Of a stretch of 64,000 nucleotides of DNA, positions 55,206 to 64,000 are shown piece by piece. Every line of letters begins with the position of its first letter. Within the stretch, counting starts at the first letter, position 1. The stretch lies in assembly GCF_963678635.1 (NCBI RefSeq), contig NC_087070.1, positions 25,352,007 through 25,416,006 of the forward strand. The letters are read 5' to 3'. Position numbers and translations under genes: made by a program. This DNA comes from Symsagittifera roscoffensis. Lineage: Eukaryota; Xenacoelomorpha; Acoela; Convolutidae. The notes beneath the pieces are model-generated. The model ran no database searches, was not told the origin of the DNA, and saw only the letters and a list, made by a program, of their open reading frames with translations.

Positions 55206-55520
55206 TTGACCAATTCATCTACTTTTAACGATTCAAATACATCAGTAATGTTACCCAGCAAGCGCGGTCTTTTTCTTCCCAAGCTAGTCTTAGTGCCCAA
55301 ACGTCAACCAGGAGTTCAAATGGATCTAACCAGCAGTGAACTACCCAATGAGATTCAAAAAATAATAAGAGAAGACTCTGTGAAGAAAATTGCAAAACTG
55401 ATCATGTCCCAGCCAATTAAGTTTTGGAAATGCTCTATGATTTTGATGATGATAATGAACCAAGTGTCTATACAGGTTATACATGATATGAAATTTCTTA
55501 CTGCTCAGATGCTTAATTAA
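55206..55520 (+). CDS. Polinton-like ORF, unknown (104 aa)
   Basis: A short frame between protein 2 and the membrane protein. The start shown is a TTG-like extension (in-frame ATG at 55248). LPSKRGLFLPKLVLVPKR and a Glu/Lys-rich middle are visible. No domain recognised. It could be a truncated structural protein. About 160 bp upstream is non-coding. Confidence 0.35.
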   Translation: MTNSSTFNDSNTSVMLPSKRGLFLPKLVLVPKRQPGVQMDLTSSELPNEIQKIIREDSVKKIAKLIMSQPIKFWKCSMILMMIMNQVSIQVIHDMKFLTAQMLN

Positions 55521-55559
55521 TTTTTTTATATAGATTATTTTCATTCTGCAAGTTCGAGA

Positions 55560-55877
55560 GTGAGAGAAAGCGGTACGGAAATTGAAATGAATGACACAGT
55601 AGTTGACGAGACTGATGGAACTATAGTTACCGATTTTGTGAATGACGAAAAGAATACGGAGAAAAAATCATGGAAATTTTGCAATAATGTGACTGTACCA
55701 CGGTCTGAAGTAGTTATCATGTCACAAATGGTGTTAAATCTGATTTTATTGGCTTTTTGTATCTTCATTTGTATCTTCAAAATTTCATTAACGCAGTTAA
55801 CGTGTAAAGAAACCTCAGTTTGATTCCCAATATAATCGGGTTTAGTTGGTTATGTATTACCAAATCCAAGAGTATGA
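55560..55877 (+). pseudogene. Polinton-like small membrane protein
   Basis: Acidic/charged N-terminus, then VPRSEVVIMSQ and one strong hydrophobic helix (LNLILLAFCIFICIF). The frame is interrupted by TGA 55821-55823 and TAA 55833-55835, then continues to a TGA at 55875-55877 that overlaps the ATPase start codon as ATGA. A single-pass small membrane protein directly ahead of the ATPase suggests a virion or assembly role, by analogy only. Confidence 0.6.
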
Positions 55878-56473
55878 ATAAAGTTATTGATACATCTACG
55901 AGACTTTTTTTGGCCATCGTGGGCCCCTTGGGTTCTGGAAAAACAGAGCTAATATTCAAATTGTTGAAAGGAAAAACATTTTATCCCAAATATCGAAGAG
56001 CCATACACTTTTACAAAGAGATTCAGCGTATTTATAGTGAAAAATCCAATACCCACAGCAATGATCTAACATTCATAAAACTCAATGGCTTTGACAGTTT
56101 GCGAAACCTTGAAAACATTCTTCTAGGTTTTGATGATTCATGTGAAGAAATCTATAACGATAAAGCAGGAAGACACTGAGGACTAGATGTAATATATGTT
56201 ACACATAATTTGTTCCAACAAAGCAGATGGTCTCGAACAATTGATTTAAACACATCACACATCATTCTGTTCAAATTACCTCGTGATATTCAGCAACTTG
56301 ATCATCTTGGAAGACAAATGAACAACACTAAATTTTTGAGAAACTGTTATCAGTTCGCTACAAAAGACACGTACAGTCATCTTTTAATCGACTTGGATCC
56401 GCGTACATCCGATTGTTTGAGAAATTGTTCAAACATTACACCACCTGGTCCCTCAATTTTCTACTTAAAATAA
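55874..56473 (+). pseudogene. Polinton-like packaging ATPase (FtsK/A32-type)
   Basis: Start taken as ATG 55874 (MNKVIDTSTRLF), which overlaps the previous stop as ATGA. The Walker A motif is GPLGSGKT, about 18 residues in. A hydrophobic strand ending in a DD pair (LLGFDDSCEEI) is the Walker B region. YVTHN and LFQQSRWSRT with KLPRDIQQL follow, the pattern of A32/FtsK-like ATPases that pump DNA into capsids. One in-frame TGA at 56177-56179 is the only break. Total length is about 200 residues, normal for the family. Confidence 0.85.
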
Positions 56474-56770
56474 ATCAGGCAGAAGTTAAAACTCTCACAA
56501 ATGAACGCAAAAAAAGTATCTATTCTGCAGCACAGGAAACAATTGAATACCAGCCAGCTCCGAAGCTTCATTAGAAAAACAACAAGTCCTTAATTTTTTT
56601 TCAGTTATACGTGAAAGTTTGCTCAATGTAGTCAATGGCAATGTATCTGTTAATATTGCAAACATTGAAAATTTCGAAGTGGCATACAAACTTTTAATCA
56701 GCCCAAAAACAAAACTTGAACGAAAACGAGCAATTATCCTAACGAAACAAGGTACTCATCGTCAGCATAA
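56474..56770 (+). pseudogene. Polinton-like small ORF remnant
   Basis: Between the ATPase and the next gene, coding-like stretches in two frames (AEVKTLTNERKK, then VNGNVSVNIANIENFEVAY) suggest a decayed gene of about 95 codons. Function unknown. Confidence 0.4.
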
Positions 56771-56773
56771 AAT

Positions 56774-57781
56774 ATGGCAGCAGAAGAGTTTGTTTTAATT
56801 CCAAAGCATACATATATCCGTGAGCAGCTGTATGCAACACAAGTGCTACTTAACAGTTCAATTAAACACAAAAGTCCCCAGTTATCTTACTTAAACCGCA
56901 TGAGACCTCTAACATCCCCGAAGCAAAACTCAATATCGAATGAAACTCTTCCACTACCCCTTCCACCAACACCTCCCTCAACGCCTCTTGTTGACCCTGG
57001 GGAACAATCAACAGGACTTCTTACAGAAGATGAGACTAATCAATATCTGGAAGGTGCGGAGGAAGAGGAGAAGCGGATTGTGGATGAGAAGGAGCAAAAG
57101 GATAATAAAATAGACTATGAACGCATTCTATTACAATTGCAAATAATGGAGGATAAAGAATTCACGAGAGCTAAAAAAATCCCGGAGGTTATCAAAACCT
57201 CAACTCGAGTCTCAATAAACGCCATGGATGAAACAATTTTTGTTGACAATGTACCAACCAGTCTCAAAGCAGCATCGTTTTTGTACGATATACAACAGCA
57301 AACTAAAATACTACACAATCCTGCTTACATAATGATTTTATCCGCTCTCGAACTTGTCGAAGAGACTGTTATTAACAAGTATGCCAAATACGCGGTTCAG
57401 TCAAAGATTAAAGAACAGGCTCAACGAAGAACCAAAAGTCCCACAAATCTCCGTCAACCTCGGGCGAAACAAAAACCCCCGACAGTAGTAAGCCATCATC
57501 AAGTTCAAAACAAACCAAACGACTCAAAACAAGAAAGAAAGCCACCACAGAAAGAGTCAAAGAAAGAGAGAAAGACGAAGACGACAATGAATTGTACGGT
57601 ACGACCTATAAGAATTCAAATTCTTCAACGTCAGAAAAGACGGAGACGAAAAGTAAAAGATGGGAAACCTACACCAACTGAGGAAAAGGTTTCGAAAAAG
57701 AGTTACACAGATAAAGGACCAGCATTGTTCGGCAGTGTTAAATTTGAAGGCTACAACGGCCATACCAGGACAAAAAGTTAA
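56774..57781 (+). CDS. Polinton-like protein, 335 aa, basic C-terminus
   Basis: An intact frame starting MAAEEFVLIPKHTY. Pro/Ser/Thr-rich at 45-80, Glu-rich at about 90-110, a conserved-looking middle (IFVDNVPTSLKAASFLYDI), then a strongly Lys/Arg-rich tail (about 210-310) ending GYNGHTRTKS. The basic tail fits a DNA-associated core or structural protein. It lies directly ahead of the integrase. No enzyme motif was found. Confidence 0.6.
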   Translation: MAAEEFVLIPKHTYIREQLYATQVLLNSSIKHKSPQLSYLNRMRPLTSPKQNSISNETLPLPLPPTPPSTPLVDPGEQSTGLLTEDETNQYLEGAEEEEKRIVDEKEQKDNKIDYERILLQLQIMEDKEFTRAKKIPEVIKTSTRVSINAMDETIFVDNVPTSLKAASFLYDIQQQTKILHNPAYIMILSALELVEETVINKYAKYAVQSKIKEQAQRRTKSPTNLRQPRAKQKPPTVVSHHQVQNKPNDSKQERKPPQKESKKERKTKTTMNCTVRPIRIQILQRQKRRRRKVKDGKPTPTEEKVSKKSYTDKGPALFGSVKFEGYNGHTRTKS

Positions 57782-57789
57782 CTAATTTT

Positions 57790-58560
57790 TACATATAGAA
57801 CCAGCTTATACAAAATACCGAACAGTTCGCCGCAAAATACCTCGGCTTAAACTGATAGTTTATGACATGAACGAAACATGGTCAATCGATTTGGCATATG
57901 TTGATAAACTAGCAAAATACATTAAAGATATCAAATATCTTTCAGTTTGCAGTAGATTGCATGTGCCGTTATCTTTGCGTGCAGCCACTGAATCAAAGTA
58001 TGCCACAACAACTGCAGAAGCGTTCAATCAAAGATAAAGACATAGAAACCAAAAAAAAGTCCTGGGTAGATAAAAGTACAGAGTTCAAGGGGTCATTCAA
58101 AACATTATGTGAGAAAAACGGCATCAAAACATACATAAAAGAGAGTGAAAAAAAGTCCGCTTTCGCCAAGAGGAACATTCGATCACTAAAAAGTTTGATT
58201 TATAAGTATTTTGGAGGACAAATGGACCTACTCTTAAATCGATAAGCTTCAAGACTTTGTCAACACATAAAATTCGAGAAAAAACCGCGTCATCAAATTA
58301 GCCCCCAATAAAGTGACAAAAAAGGATGTTCCACGTCTGATTTCATTAAAAGCGGAACAATCATTGAAACTAGTTCGCCGACCAAAGGTCTACGTTGGCG
58401 ATTTTGTGAGAATTTTGTGAGAAAAGGTTATACACAATCTTCACTGACGAAATTTATGAATTATTTGACATACCAACAAGGAACCCACCGACTTATAATC
58501 TTATCGACGCTGATAGAGAACCATTAGAGGTTAAATTTATGAGCCCGAACTAATCAAAGT
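57790..58560 (+). pseudogene. Polinton-like retroviral-type integrase
   Basis: Fragments in at least three frames. WSIDLAYVDKLAKY carries the first catalytic Asp. WVDKSTEFKGSF (about 58065-58100) carries the second, and SAFAKRNIRSLK the helix where the catalytic Glu is expected; that position reads Lys here. A C-terminal piece with RPKVYVGDFVRI (about 58376-58412) looks like the usual post-core barrel. Integrases of this rve type join element ends to host DNA. Frameshifts and the Glu change make this copy inactive. Confidence 0.75.
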
Positions 58561-58588
58561 ATTGGAAATGGAAGGGTCAATCTAAACA

Positions 58589-59031
58589 ATGTCTAGTAAC
58601 TTGAAGGTGACAAAGATTCCTTTAGTATTACATTGGTGTCATCAGCCTCAATGAATATCTTCATTGACAACTCATTAAGGAGTTTTAAAAATCTGCTGAG
58701 TGAAGATACCGATCTGCAAGGCTAATGGAGAGTTGCATTGTCAGAAATGACGTTTCCCACTCATTTTAACAATGTAACATATACTAAAATAGTGTACTAC
58801 AAAAAAGACAAAGTTAAAGCAAGTCTTAAAGTGGCAAAAAATATATATATCTAGACCATATGATGGAGAGAAAATTGAAATAACAAAGGATGAATATGGC
58901 GAAATCGAGAAATTATTCAACGAAATCAATCGGAAAGTTGATCTTGATAATTTCAGTTATAGTATCGACCCCATTACCAAACATCTTTCCATTACGATGC
59001 ATTATTGGGAAGTCATTACCTTTGAGAGCCC
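58589..59031 (+). pseudogene. Polinton-like structural protein N-terminus, cut by the assembly gap
   Basis: Starts ATG 58589 (MSSNLKVTKI). After breaks it reads EMTFPTHFNNVTYTKIVYYK, and from about 58863 an open frame KIEITKDEYGEIEKLF runs into the N gap. A beta-rich N-terminus of this kind suggests a capsid-type jelly-roll protein. Which capsid protein it is cannot be told. Confidence 0.45.
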
Positions 59032-59231
59032 NNNNNNNNNNNNNNNNNNNNNNNNNNNNNNNNNNNNNNNNNNNNNNNNNNNNNNNNNNNNNNNNNNNNN
59101 NNNNNNNNNNNNNNNNNNNNNNNNNNNNNNNNNNNNNNNNNNNNNNNNNNNNNNNNNNNNNNNNNNNNNNNNNNNNNNNNNNNNNNNNNNNNNNNNNNNN
59201 NNNNNNNNNNNNNNNNNNNNNNNNNNNNNNN
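59032..59231. other. Assembly gap (200 N)
   Basis: Unsequenced run of exactly 200 N. The join between polinton-like sequence and the H2A 5' UTR across it is therefore not proven. Confidence 0.99.
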
Positions 59232-59267
59232 TACAGCTTCTACCACAACAACTACAACTACAACAAG

Positions 59268-59669
59268 ATGTCAGGCAAAGGAGGAAAATCGAAGAGCGGC
59301 AAAGTTGGAGCCAAGGCCAAGACCCGATCAAGCCGAGCTGGACTGCAGTTCCCAGTTGGACGAATCCACCGATTTATCCGCAAGGGCAACTACGCTGAGC
59401 GAGTTGGTGCTGGAGCCCCAGTCTACCTTGCTGCTGTGCTCGAGTACTTGACTGCTGAGATCCTTGAGCTGGCTGGCAATGCTGCTAAAGACAACAATAA
59501 GTCCAGGATCATCCCTAGACACTTGCAGTTGGCCCTCAGGAACGACGAAGAGCTGAACAAGCTGCTCCATGGAGTGACCATTGCGCAGGGTGGTGTGCTG
59601 CCGAACATCCAGGCTGTGCTCCTGCCCAAGAAGCAGTCTTCCTCTCAGCCCAAGTCTGACAAGAAGTAA
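59268..59669 (+). CDS. H2A: Histone H2A (replication-dependent)
   Basis: 133 residues from ATG 59268 to TAA 59667-59669, intronless. H2A pairs with H2B in the nucleosome core. Diagnostic features are a basic N-terminus ([11 protein letters not shown]), [26 protein letters not shown], the NDEELNKLL acidic-patch segment and [14 protein letters not shown]. The tail ends SSQPKSDKK and lacks the SQ-E/D-hydrophobic end of H2A.X, and there are no H2A.Z-type changes, so it is canonical H2A. The 3' stem-loop 50 bp downstream shows it makes non-polyadenylated, S-phase mRNA. The 5' promoter is lost in the gap. Confidence 0.98.
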   Translation: MSGKGGKSKSGKVGAKAKTRSSRAGLQFPVGRIHRFIRKGNYAERVGAGAPVYLAAVLEYLTAEILELAGNAAKDNNKSRIIPRHLQLALRNDEELNKLLHGVTIAQGGVLPNIQAVLLPKKQSSSQPKSDKK

Positions 59670-59719
59670 AGAGCTTCTACCTCTGCCAGTTGCTAGCTCT
59701 CAAGCTTCAACAAAAAACC

Positions 59720-59739
59720 GGCCTTTTTAAAGGCCACCA
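59720..59739 (+). terminator. Histone mRNA 3' stem-loop
   Basis: GGCCTT-TTTA-AAGGCC followed by ACCA: a perfect 6-bp stem with a 4-base loop, matching the metazoan histone stem-loop bound by SLBP. It lies 51 bases after the H2A stop. Confidence 0.95.
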
Positions 59740-59882
59740 AATTTAAAGTTCTATCTTTTTATCCTGCCTAGCAGGCATAGCTAAGCTACTCAGAGCAAAC
59801 TAAGGGGGCCTAACAACACTAGCTAGCCTCGAGCTCGACTGGCAGTCCAAAATTGAAGCTTAATTTAGCTTTCAGCTGAGAG

Positions 59883-59889
59883 CCAATCA
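59883..59889. promoter_or_regulatory. Possible CCAAT box in histone spacer
   Basis: CCAATCA about 215 bp downstream of the H2A stop. It could belong to the promoter of a neighbouring histone gene disrupted by the LINE insertion that starts at about 59951. A single short match, so weak. Confidence 0.25.
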
Positions 59890-60447
59890 GAATTGAGTAC
59901 TCTTCGAGCTCGATTTGAACACAATTTTTCAAGTTAGGTTGGCTTTTTGCTCGATCCACAACTCAACACCACTACACCACTACCAACTCAGACAACGACA
60001 ATCTACAACTCAACAATCGGATGTACAAGAGCCTTCTCTCCACTGCCTTCACTACACCGTGCACACAACTGCCCCAGGAAAGCACTCTTTTTCAAGAGTC
60101 ATAAGTCGGCCGATAAAGCCTGTATAAAGGTGCTATTGGAACCAAGTCCCAAACCGGCACTTGCAAACCCAACGGTGCGCAGCCAACCTGGGTTCTGACT
60201 TCGATCGGTCGCAGTCCTGATTGGCTTTTTGTCCCTCCAAGAAAACAAGATATCTGTGTTGGTGCCGGCTCTCGGACAGGAGAGAGTGTCACGGCCGCAA
60301 ATCTAGAAGTTGGTTGGTCCCTATAACACCCTAGTCTAAGCAACACATTGCGAAGGCGATGCTAGCATTCTAGGAGGCAGAGATACGTTGCGACCGGGTC
60401 TGCGATTGCTTACTTGGACAACCTCCACTCTGTCGTTATTGTTGGAC

Positions 60448-60640
60448 CTACCAAGAGTAACCCGACCGAAGAGGGTCTAGAGTGAAGAAGAAAGTGCCCA
60501 GAAGGACGAAGAGGGTGCAAGAAGAAGAGCTACCAAGAGTAACCCGACGAAAAAGAGCCTCGAGGGAATAAGAAAGTGCCCAGAAGGACAAAGAGGGTGC
60601 AAGAAGAAGAAAGTACTAGACGAAGAGGGTGCAAGAAGGA
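60448..60640 (+). repeat. Tandem repeats of about 82 bp in LINE 5' UTR
   Basis: CTACCAAGAGTAACCCGAC...AAAGTGCCCAGAAGGAC.AAGAGGGTGCAAGAAG occurs at 60448-60529 and 60530-60612, with a partial third unit to about 60640. Repeated 5' monomers often carry LINE promoters. Confidence 0.75.
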
Positions 60641-60687
60641 GCATTCCTGCTCACATAGTGAGCGAAGAAATCCCCCCCCCCCCCACA

Positions 60688-62193
60688 ATGCCATCATCCC
60701 TTAACTCCCAAATGGCATCAGCAATCGAAAACTACGACCAAAGCGATGACGAACCAAATTCCGAGTTAATAATCGAAGGAAGCCTGACACCAACAAGCAA
60801 TGATCAAGAAAAGACCTCGCCTCAAAGGCAACTGACAATGGGACCAAACCAAGATCAACATGCAGATTACATCACAGTAAAACGAAAGCAGTTCAAGAAT
60901 GTGCCCAAAGGGCAACCGACAATGCATTCAGAAAACTGGCAAGAAAAGCTTGATGACGCTTCGCCTAAAAGGCAACCGACAATGGAGCAAAGTCAAGCAA
61001 CTAATCGAAAGCGCAAAGCGGAAGAATCACAAGCTCAAAGCAACAAAAGACTAAATATCACGAACATTATCTACATAAGCTTTGCAAAAGACAAAATTCC
61101 AAGCCGAATGACTTTCACCAAATCAATACGTAACCTGACTAAAGTACAATATCCTGGTCAAACCAGGGACCTCAAGACTGGCTTAGGCTATTCAATCAAG
61201 CCTGAATCGCCTCAAATTGCCCAAATTATCACCCAAGCCAACCTCGAAGTCCTGTTTCCCGACACAGAAGTAAAAATCGGAGGAAGACAACACATGACAA
61301 ACCAACCCAAGAAGAAACAAACTTCCAGCTTTGTTATCTCAAGAGTCAGTGAACAACTCAGCGAAGCTGACATCCAATCTGAACTTGAGGAGATCAACAA
61401 CATCAAGGTAGCAAAGCTCTTCCGAATCCAAACCAGAAGCCTAGACAAGCCAACACAACTCATCAGAGTTTTCACAGATGATGACCTCGCCTGCAGAAAG
61501 GCAATCGAAAATGGGGTCTACATCTGCAACGAACTGAAACGATGCGAAGCATCCAAAACAGAACCACGAGTAACACAGTGTTACAAATGCCAAAATTTCG
61601 GCCACATGGCCATTAACTGTCCGAACCAGCAACGATGCCTCAGATGTGGCGACAACCACGCAGTCAGAGACTGCAAAATTCCAAAGCAGCAAGTTAAATG
61701 CATCAACTGCAGAGGCGAACACCCGGCGCAGTATAAAGGCTGCCCAGTTTACAAGACAGCTCATGTCGAAGCCCAAAAAGCACAACCAAAAGTGCAAAGC
61801 TACGCTCAAGTAGTCAAACCACAGCCAACCACAACCGTAGTCAAACCACAACCAACCACAACCGAAACACAACCAACCATGAGCAAAGAGGACATACAGC
61901 AGTTCATTAAAGAAACTGTTGAAACTACAATAGCCGATCAAGTCGAAAAAGCAGTGCAGAAAGCCATGGACGAAAAGATAACCGATGCAATCAACAAAGC
62001 CGTCGCTAAATCATGTGAGAAAATTAACGAAACAGTCAGCAATGTAGTTAAAACTCAATTCGAGAAAATAGATTTCACTGAACTGTTAACATCAAATATC
62101 AAAGCAAAACAAAATACAAAAACACACAGAGAAGCAAGCAGCAGCAGACATAGTAACTCCCGAAATCAAAACAACAACAATAAACCAAAATGA
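60688..62193 (+). CDS. Jockey-like LINE ORF1 (gag-like, three CCHC knuckles)
   Basis: Start taken at ATG 60688 (MPSSLNSQMAS), just after a poly-C run; the frame is open to GTG 60658. It is about 501 residues. The N-terminus is polar with repeated RQ(L/P)TM motifs. A middle RNA-binding-like region precedes three zinc knuckles: C-YK-C..H..C, C-LR-C..H..C and C-IN-C..H..C, at roughly residues 298-352. The following tail is Gln/Pro/Thr-rich with a Lys-rich coiled coil. It would bind the LINE RNA. Its TGA stop overlaps the ORF2 ATG (ATGA at 62190-62193). The frame is intact. Confidence 0.93.
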   Translation: MPSSLNSQMASAIENYDQSDDEPNSELIIEGSLTPTSNDQEKTSPQRQLTMGPNQDQHADYITVKRKQFKNVPKGQPTMHSENWQEKLDDASPKRQPTMEQSQATNRKRKAEESQAQSNKRLNITNIIYISFAKDKIPSRMTFTKSIRNLTKVQYPGQTRDLKTGLGYSIKPESPQIAQIITQANLEVLFPDTEVKIGGRQHMTNQPKKKQTSSFVISRVSEQLSEADIQSELEEINNIKVAKLFRIQTRSLDKPTQLIRVFTDDDLACRKAIENGVYICNELKRCEASKTEPRVTQCYKCQNFGHMAINCPNQQRCLRCGDNHAVRDCKIPKQQVKCINCRGEHPAQYKGCPVYKTAHVEAQKAQPKVQSYAQVVKPQPTTTVVKPQPTTTETQPTMSKEDIQQFIKETVETTIADQVEKAVQKAMDEKITDAINKAVAKSCEKINETVSNVVKTQFEKIDFTELLTSNIKAKQNTKTHREASSSRHSNSRNQNNNNKPK

Positions 62194-63286
62194 ATAGACT
62201 CAAGATAGCACAACTCAACTGCAGAAGTATAAACAAGCACAAACTGGAGATCCAAGATCTTCTAGCGAAACACAACATCACTAGTCTGCTTCATTGAAAC
62301 AAAAACCAAATATCCACCAAAACTACAAAACTTTAACCTTGCAGCAGCAATCTGTGACAGTGTCACAGGCTCGGCAATTTACATCAGAGACAACATACAG
62401 TACCAAGTATTGGAACAAGCACAACACATAAACCAAAACCACAGAGAATGCAGAAAAGTATGCGAGACGATCAAGATCAGACTACTAGAAATCAACTGTC
62501 CGAAGTGGATTGTAAAATGGACCAAGAGTTTTCTGACAGACCGAGAGTTAACAGTAGTATACCACCTAGCCAAAGCCGACAGTTTCACACCCAGTGCAGG
62601 AGTACCACAAGGAAGTGTAATCAGTCCAATTCTTTTCAACATCTATGTAGGCAAACCAGATGCAGGTCTAACAACAATATCACAATATGCCGACGACATA
62701 GCAATTTACACAAGTTCAAATACAAGCAAGAATGCAACACACAGACTACAAGGTGGCCTAAACAAACTTGAAGCATGGTGCCAGAAATGGAAGATAGACG
62801 TGAACCCGGAGAAGACGAACTTTATACTTTTTACAAGACAGAAGAAGAATGACTGCAAATTAATGCTACAGAACGAAGAAATCGAACCACCAACAACCAT
62901 TAAATTTCTGGGAATTACATTAAATGACAACCTGACATGAAAGACTATCTACAAAGAATTGAAATCAATTTTCTACTAGTACTACGAGCCAAAGGCATCA
63001 AATTCAAATCTTAAAGTTTTTGTACCAATCAACAATTCTACCAGTTTTCACATACGCATCACCTTCGTGGGCAAAAACATCTACAAGGCACTTACAAAGA
63101 TTGCAGAACAGAGCACTAAAAATAGCCTACCATCTACCAGTAACAACACCAACAGACGAAGTACATAAAATCACCAGGATGAAGACGATTCAAGAAGAAC
63201 TAACAAGACTAAACTCAAATTACCTCAAAAGAGCTGCACAGACAAACCCCAAGATACAAGAACTAATCCGAGACACTCTACAATAA
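62190..63286 (+). pseudogene. Jockey-like LINE ORF2, internally deleted
   Basis: Starts MNRLKIAQLNCRSINKHK, the APE-endonuclease opening. A stop at about 62295 and an internal deletion join the endonuclease (IYIRDNIQYQ) to the RT (INCPKWIVKWTKSFLTDR). RT motifs are AGVPQGSVISPILFNIY, SQYADDIAIY (intact YADD, about 62686-62715) and NPEKTNFILF. A TGA at 62938-62940 and shifts follow, with a final frame 63020-63286. Most of the endonuclease and the RT fingers are missing, so this copy cannot move on its own. Confidence 0.9.
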
Positions 63287-63441
63287 TCAACAGACACATA
63301 CGCACACAGATTCACACCAGTACAAGCAATTTTCCAACAACACCTTTCCGCAAGATGAACAACACCCGGAAGTTAACAGCTTAAAGAGCAGCTGGTCTGC
63401 TTCAGAAGCTTAATTGGTCACAGACCAACACATACTTATCA

Positions 63442-64000
63442 TCGATCCACAACTCAACACCGTCAATCTACAGACGCAACACCACGACAACACCACTACC
63501 AGACAACGACAATCTACAACTCAACAATCGGATGTACAAGAGCCTTCTCTCCACTGCCTTCACTACACCGTGCACACAACTGCCCCAGGAAAGCACTCTT
63601 TTTCAAGAGTCATAAGTCGGCCGATAAAGCCTGTATAAAGGTGCTATTGGAACCAAGTCCCAAACCGGCACTTGCAAACCCAACGGTGCGCAGCCAACCT
63701 GGGTTCTGACTTGGATCGGTCGCAGTCCTGATTGGCTTTTTGTCCCTCCAAGAAAACAAGATATCTGTGTTGGTGCCGGCTCTCGGACAGGAGAGAGTGT
63801 CACGGCCGCAGATCTAGAAGTTGGTTGGTCCCTATAACACCCTAGTCTAAGCAACACATTGCGAAAGCGGTGCTAGCTTTCTAGGAGGCAGAGATACGTT
63901 GCGACCGGGTCTGCGATTGCTTACTTGGACAACCTCTACTCTGTCGTTATTGTTGGACCTACCAAGAGTAACCCGACCGAAGAGGGTCTAGAGTGAAGAA
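63442..64000 (+). mobile_element. 5' end of a second jockey-like LINE copy, cut by window edge
   Basis: Repeats 59951-60500 with about 1% difference, in the same orientation. It therefore forms a head-to-tail array with the preceding copy. Confidence 0.85.

Larger units (their letters stand above)
53574..59031 (+). mobile_element. Decayed Maverick/polinton-like (adintovirus-like) element
   Basis: Nine genes or gene remnants lie head to tail on one strand. They include a packaging-type ATPase (GPLGSGKT P-loop), a retroviral-type integrase, a small membrane protein and structural-looking proteins. ATPase plus integrase in a compact array is the hallmark of polintons. Protein-primed DNA polymerase B is not visible, so the element is truncated or the gene is lost. 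Several genes carry one to three stops or frameshifts. The right end disappears into the N gap. Terminal inverted repeats were not found. Confidence 0.8.
59951..63440 (+). mobile_element. Jockey-like LINE, full 5' region and ORF1, internally deleted ORF2
   Basis: Begins at TCGATCCACAACTCAACACC. A 5' UTR of about 700 bp is followed by ORF1 with three zinc knuckles, and ORF2 with a short endonuclease remnant joined to RT. The 5' UTR sequence starts again at about 63442, so the element is followed head-to-tail by another copy. No poly(A) tail is visible between them. Confidence 0.85.

Noticed and set aside
58890..59669. A reading frame joining polinton sequence through the N gap to H2A
   Set aside because: It is an artefact of translating through N. 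H2A has its own ATG at 59268 with a normal N-terminus.

Overview
The window is animal nuclear DNA, most likely from an invertebrate. A metazoan-type NF-YA gene and a replication-dependent histone H2A gene with the canonical histone mRNA 3' stem-loop lie in a sea of transposable elements: LINEs, Ty3/gypsy LTR elements, a tRNA-derived SINE and a Maverick/polinton-type element. I cannot name the species. No bacterial operons, CRISPR arrays or rRNA are present. A 200-base N run at 59032-59231 marks an assembly gap.

Layout. 1-1400 is a dead LINE reverse-transcriptase fragment, and 1500-2376 the endonuclease-like tail of another retroelement. 2390-11839 is LTR element A (plus strand), an old, internally deleted and mutated Ty3/gypsy-like copy. 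12581-16287 is the 5' part of a CR1-like LINE (SGNH-esterase ORF1, endonuclease/RT ORF2). Its ORF2 is split by LTR element B (16288-34554, minus strand, 18,267 bp) and resumes in frame at 34555-35608. NF-YA follows at 35939-37093. 39635-45978 is a near-perfect 3.18-kb tandem duplication. 46582-52775 is a third, heavily decayed LTR retrotransposon carrying a SINE. 53574-59031 is a decayed polinton-like element. H2A is at 59268-59669, followed by a jockey-like LINE (59951-about 63440) and the start of a second copy of it running off the window.

The most interesting object is the A/B retrotransposon family. Element B is young: its two 921-bp LTRs differ at one base. It encodes Gag, a very long Pol and a third ORF of 971 residues. 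Downstream of the integrase, Pol carries a C-terminal domain that reads as a macro (ADP-ribose-binding) domain of the TARG1/OARD1 type. The third ORF contains a complete SGNH/GDSL hydrolase signature plus a second, degenerate SGNH-like segment, and has no obvious Env features. Element A has the same Pol tail but an entirely different third ORF. Homology stops and resumes at sharp points on both sides, as if a 3' accessory cassette had been exchanged. Both elements also carry five copies of a TTGTCCGGGGAG motif, the last being the polypurine tract next to the 3' LTR. Element B has a roughly 3-kb untranslated leader full of a CCCCTCCGGATT repeat related to a hairpin in the LTR.

How the genes relate: apart from NF-YA and H2A, essentially all coding sequence is selfish. 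Gag, Pol and ORF3 of element B would act together in one replication cycle. The CR1-like LINE it landed in independently carries an SGNH esterase in ORF1.
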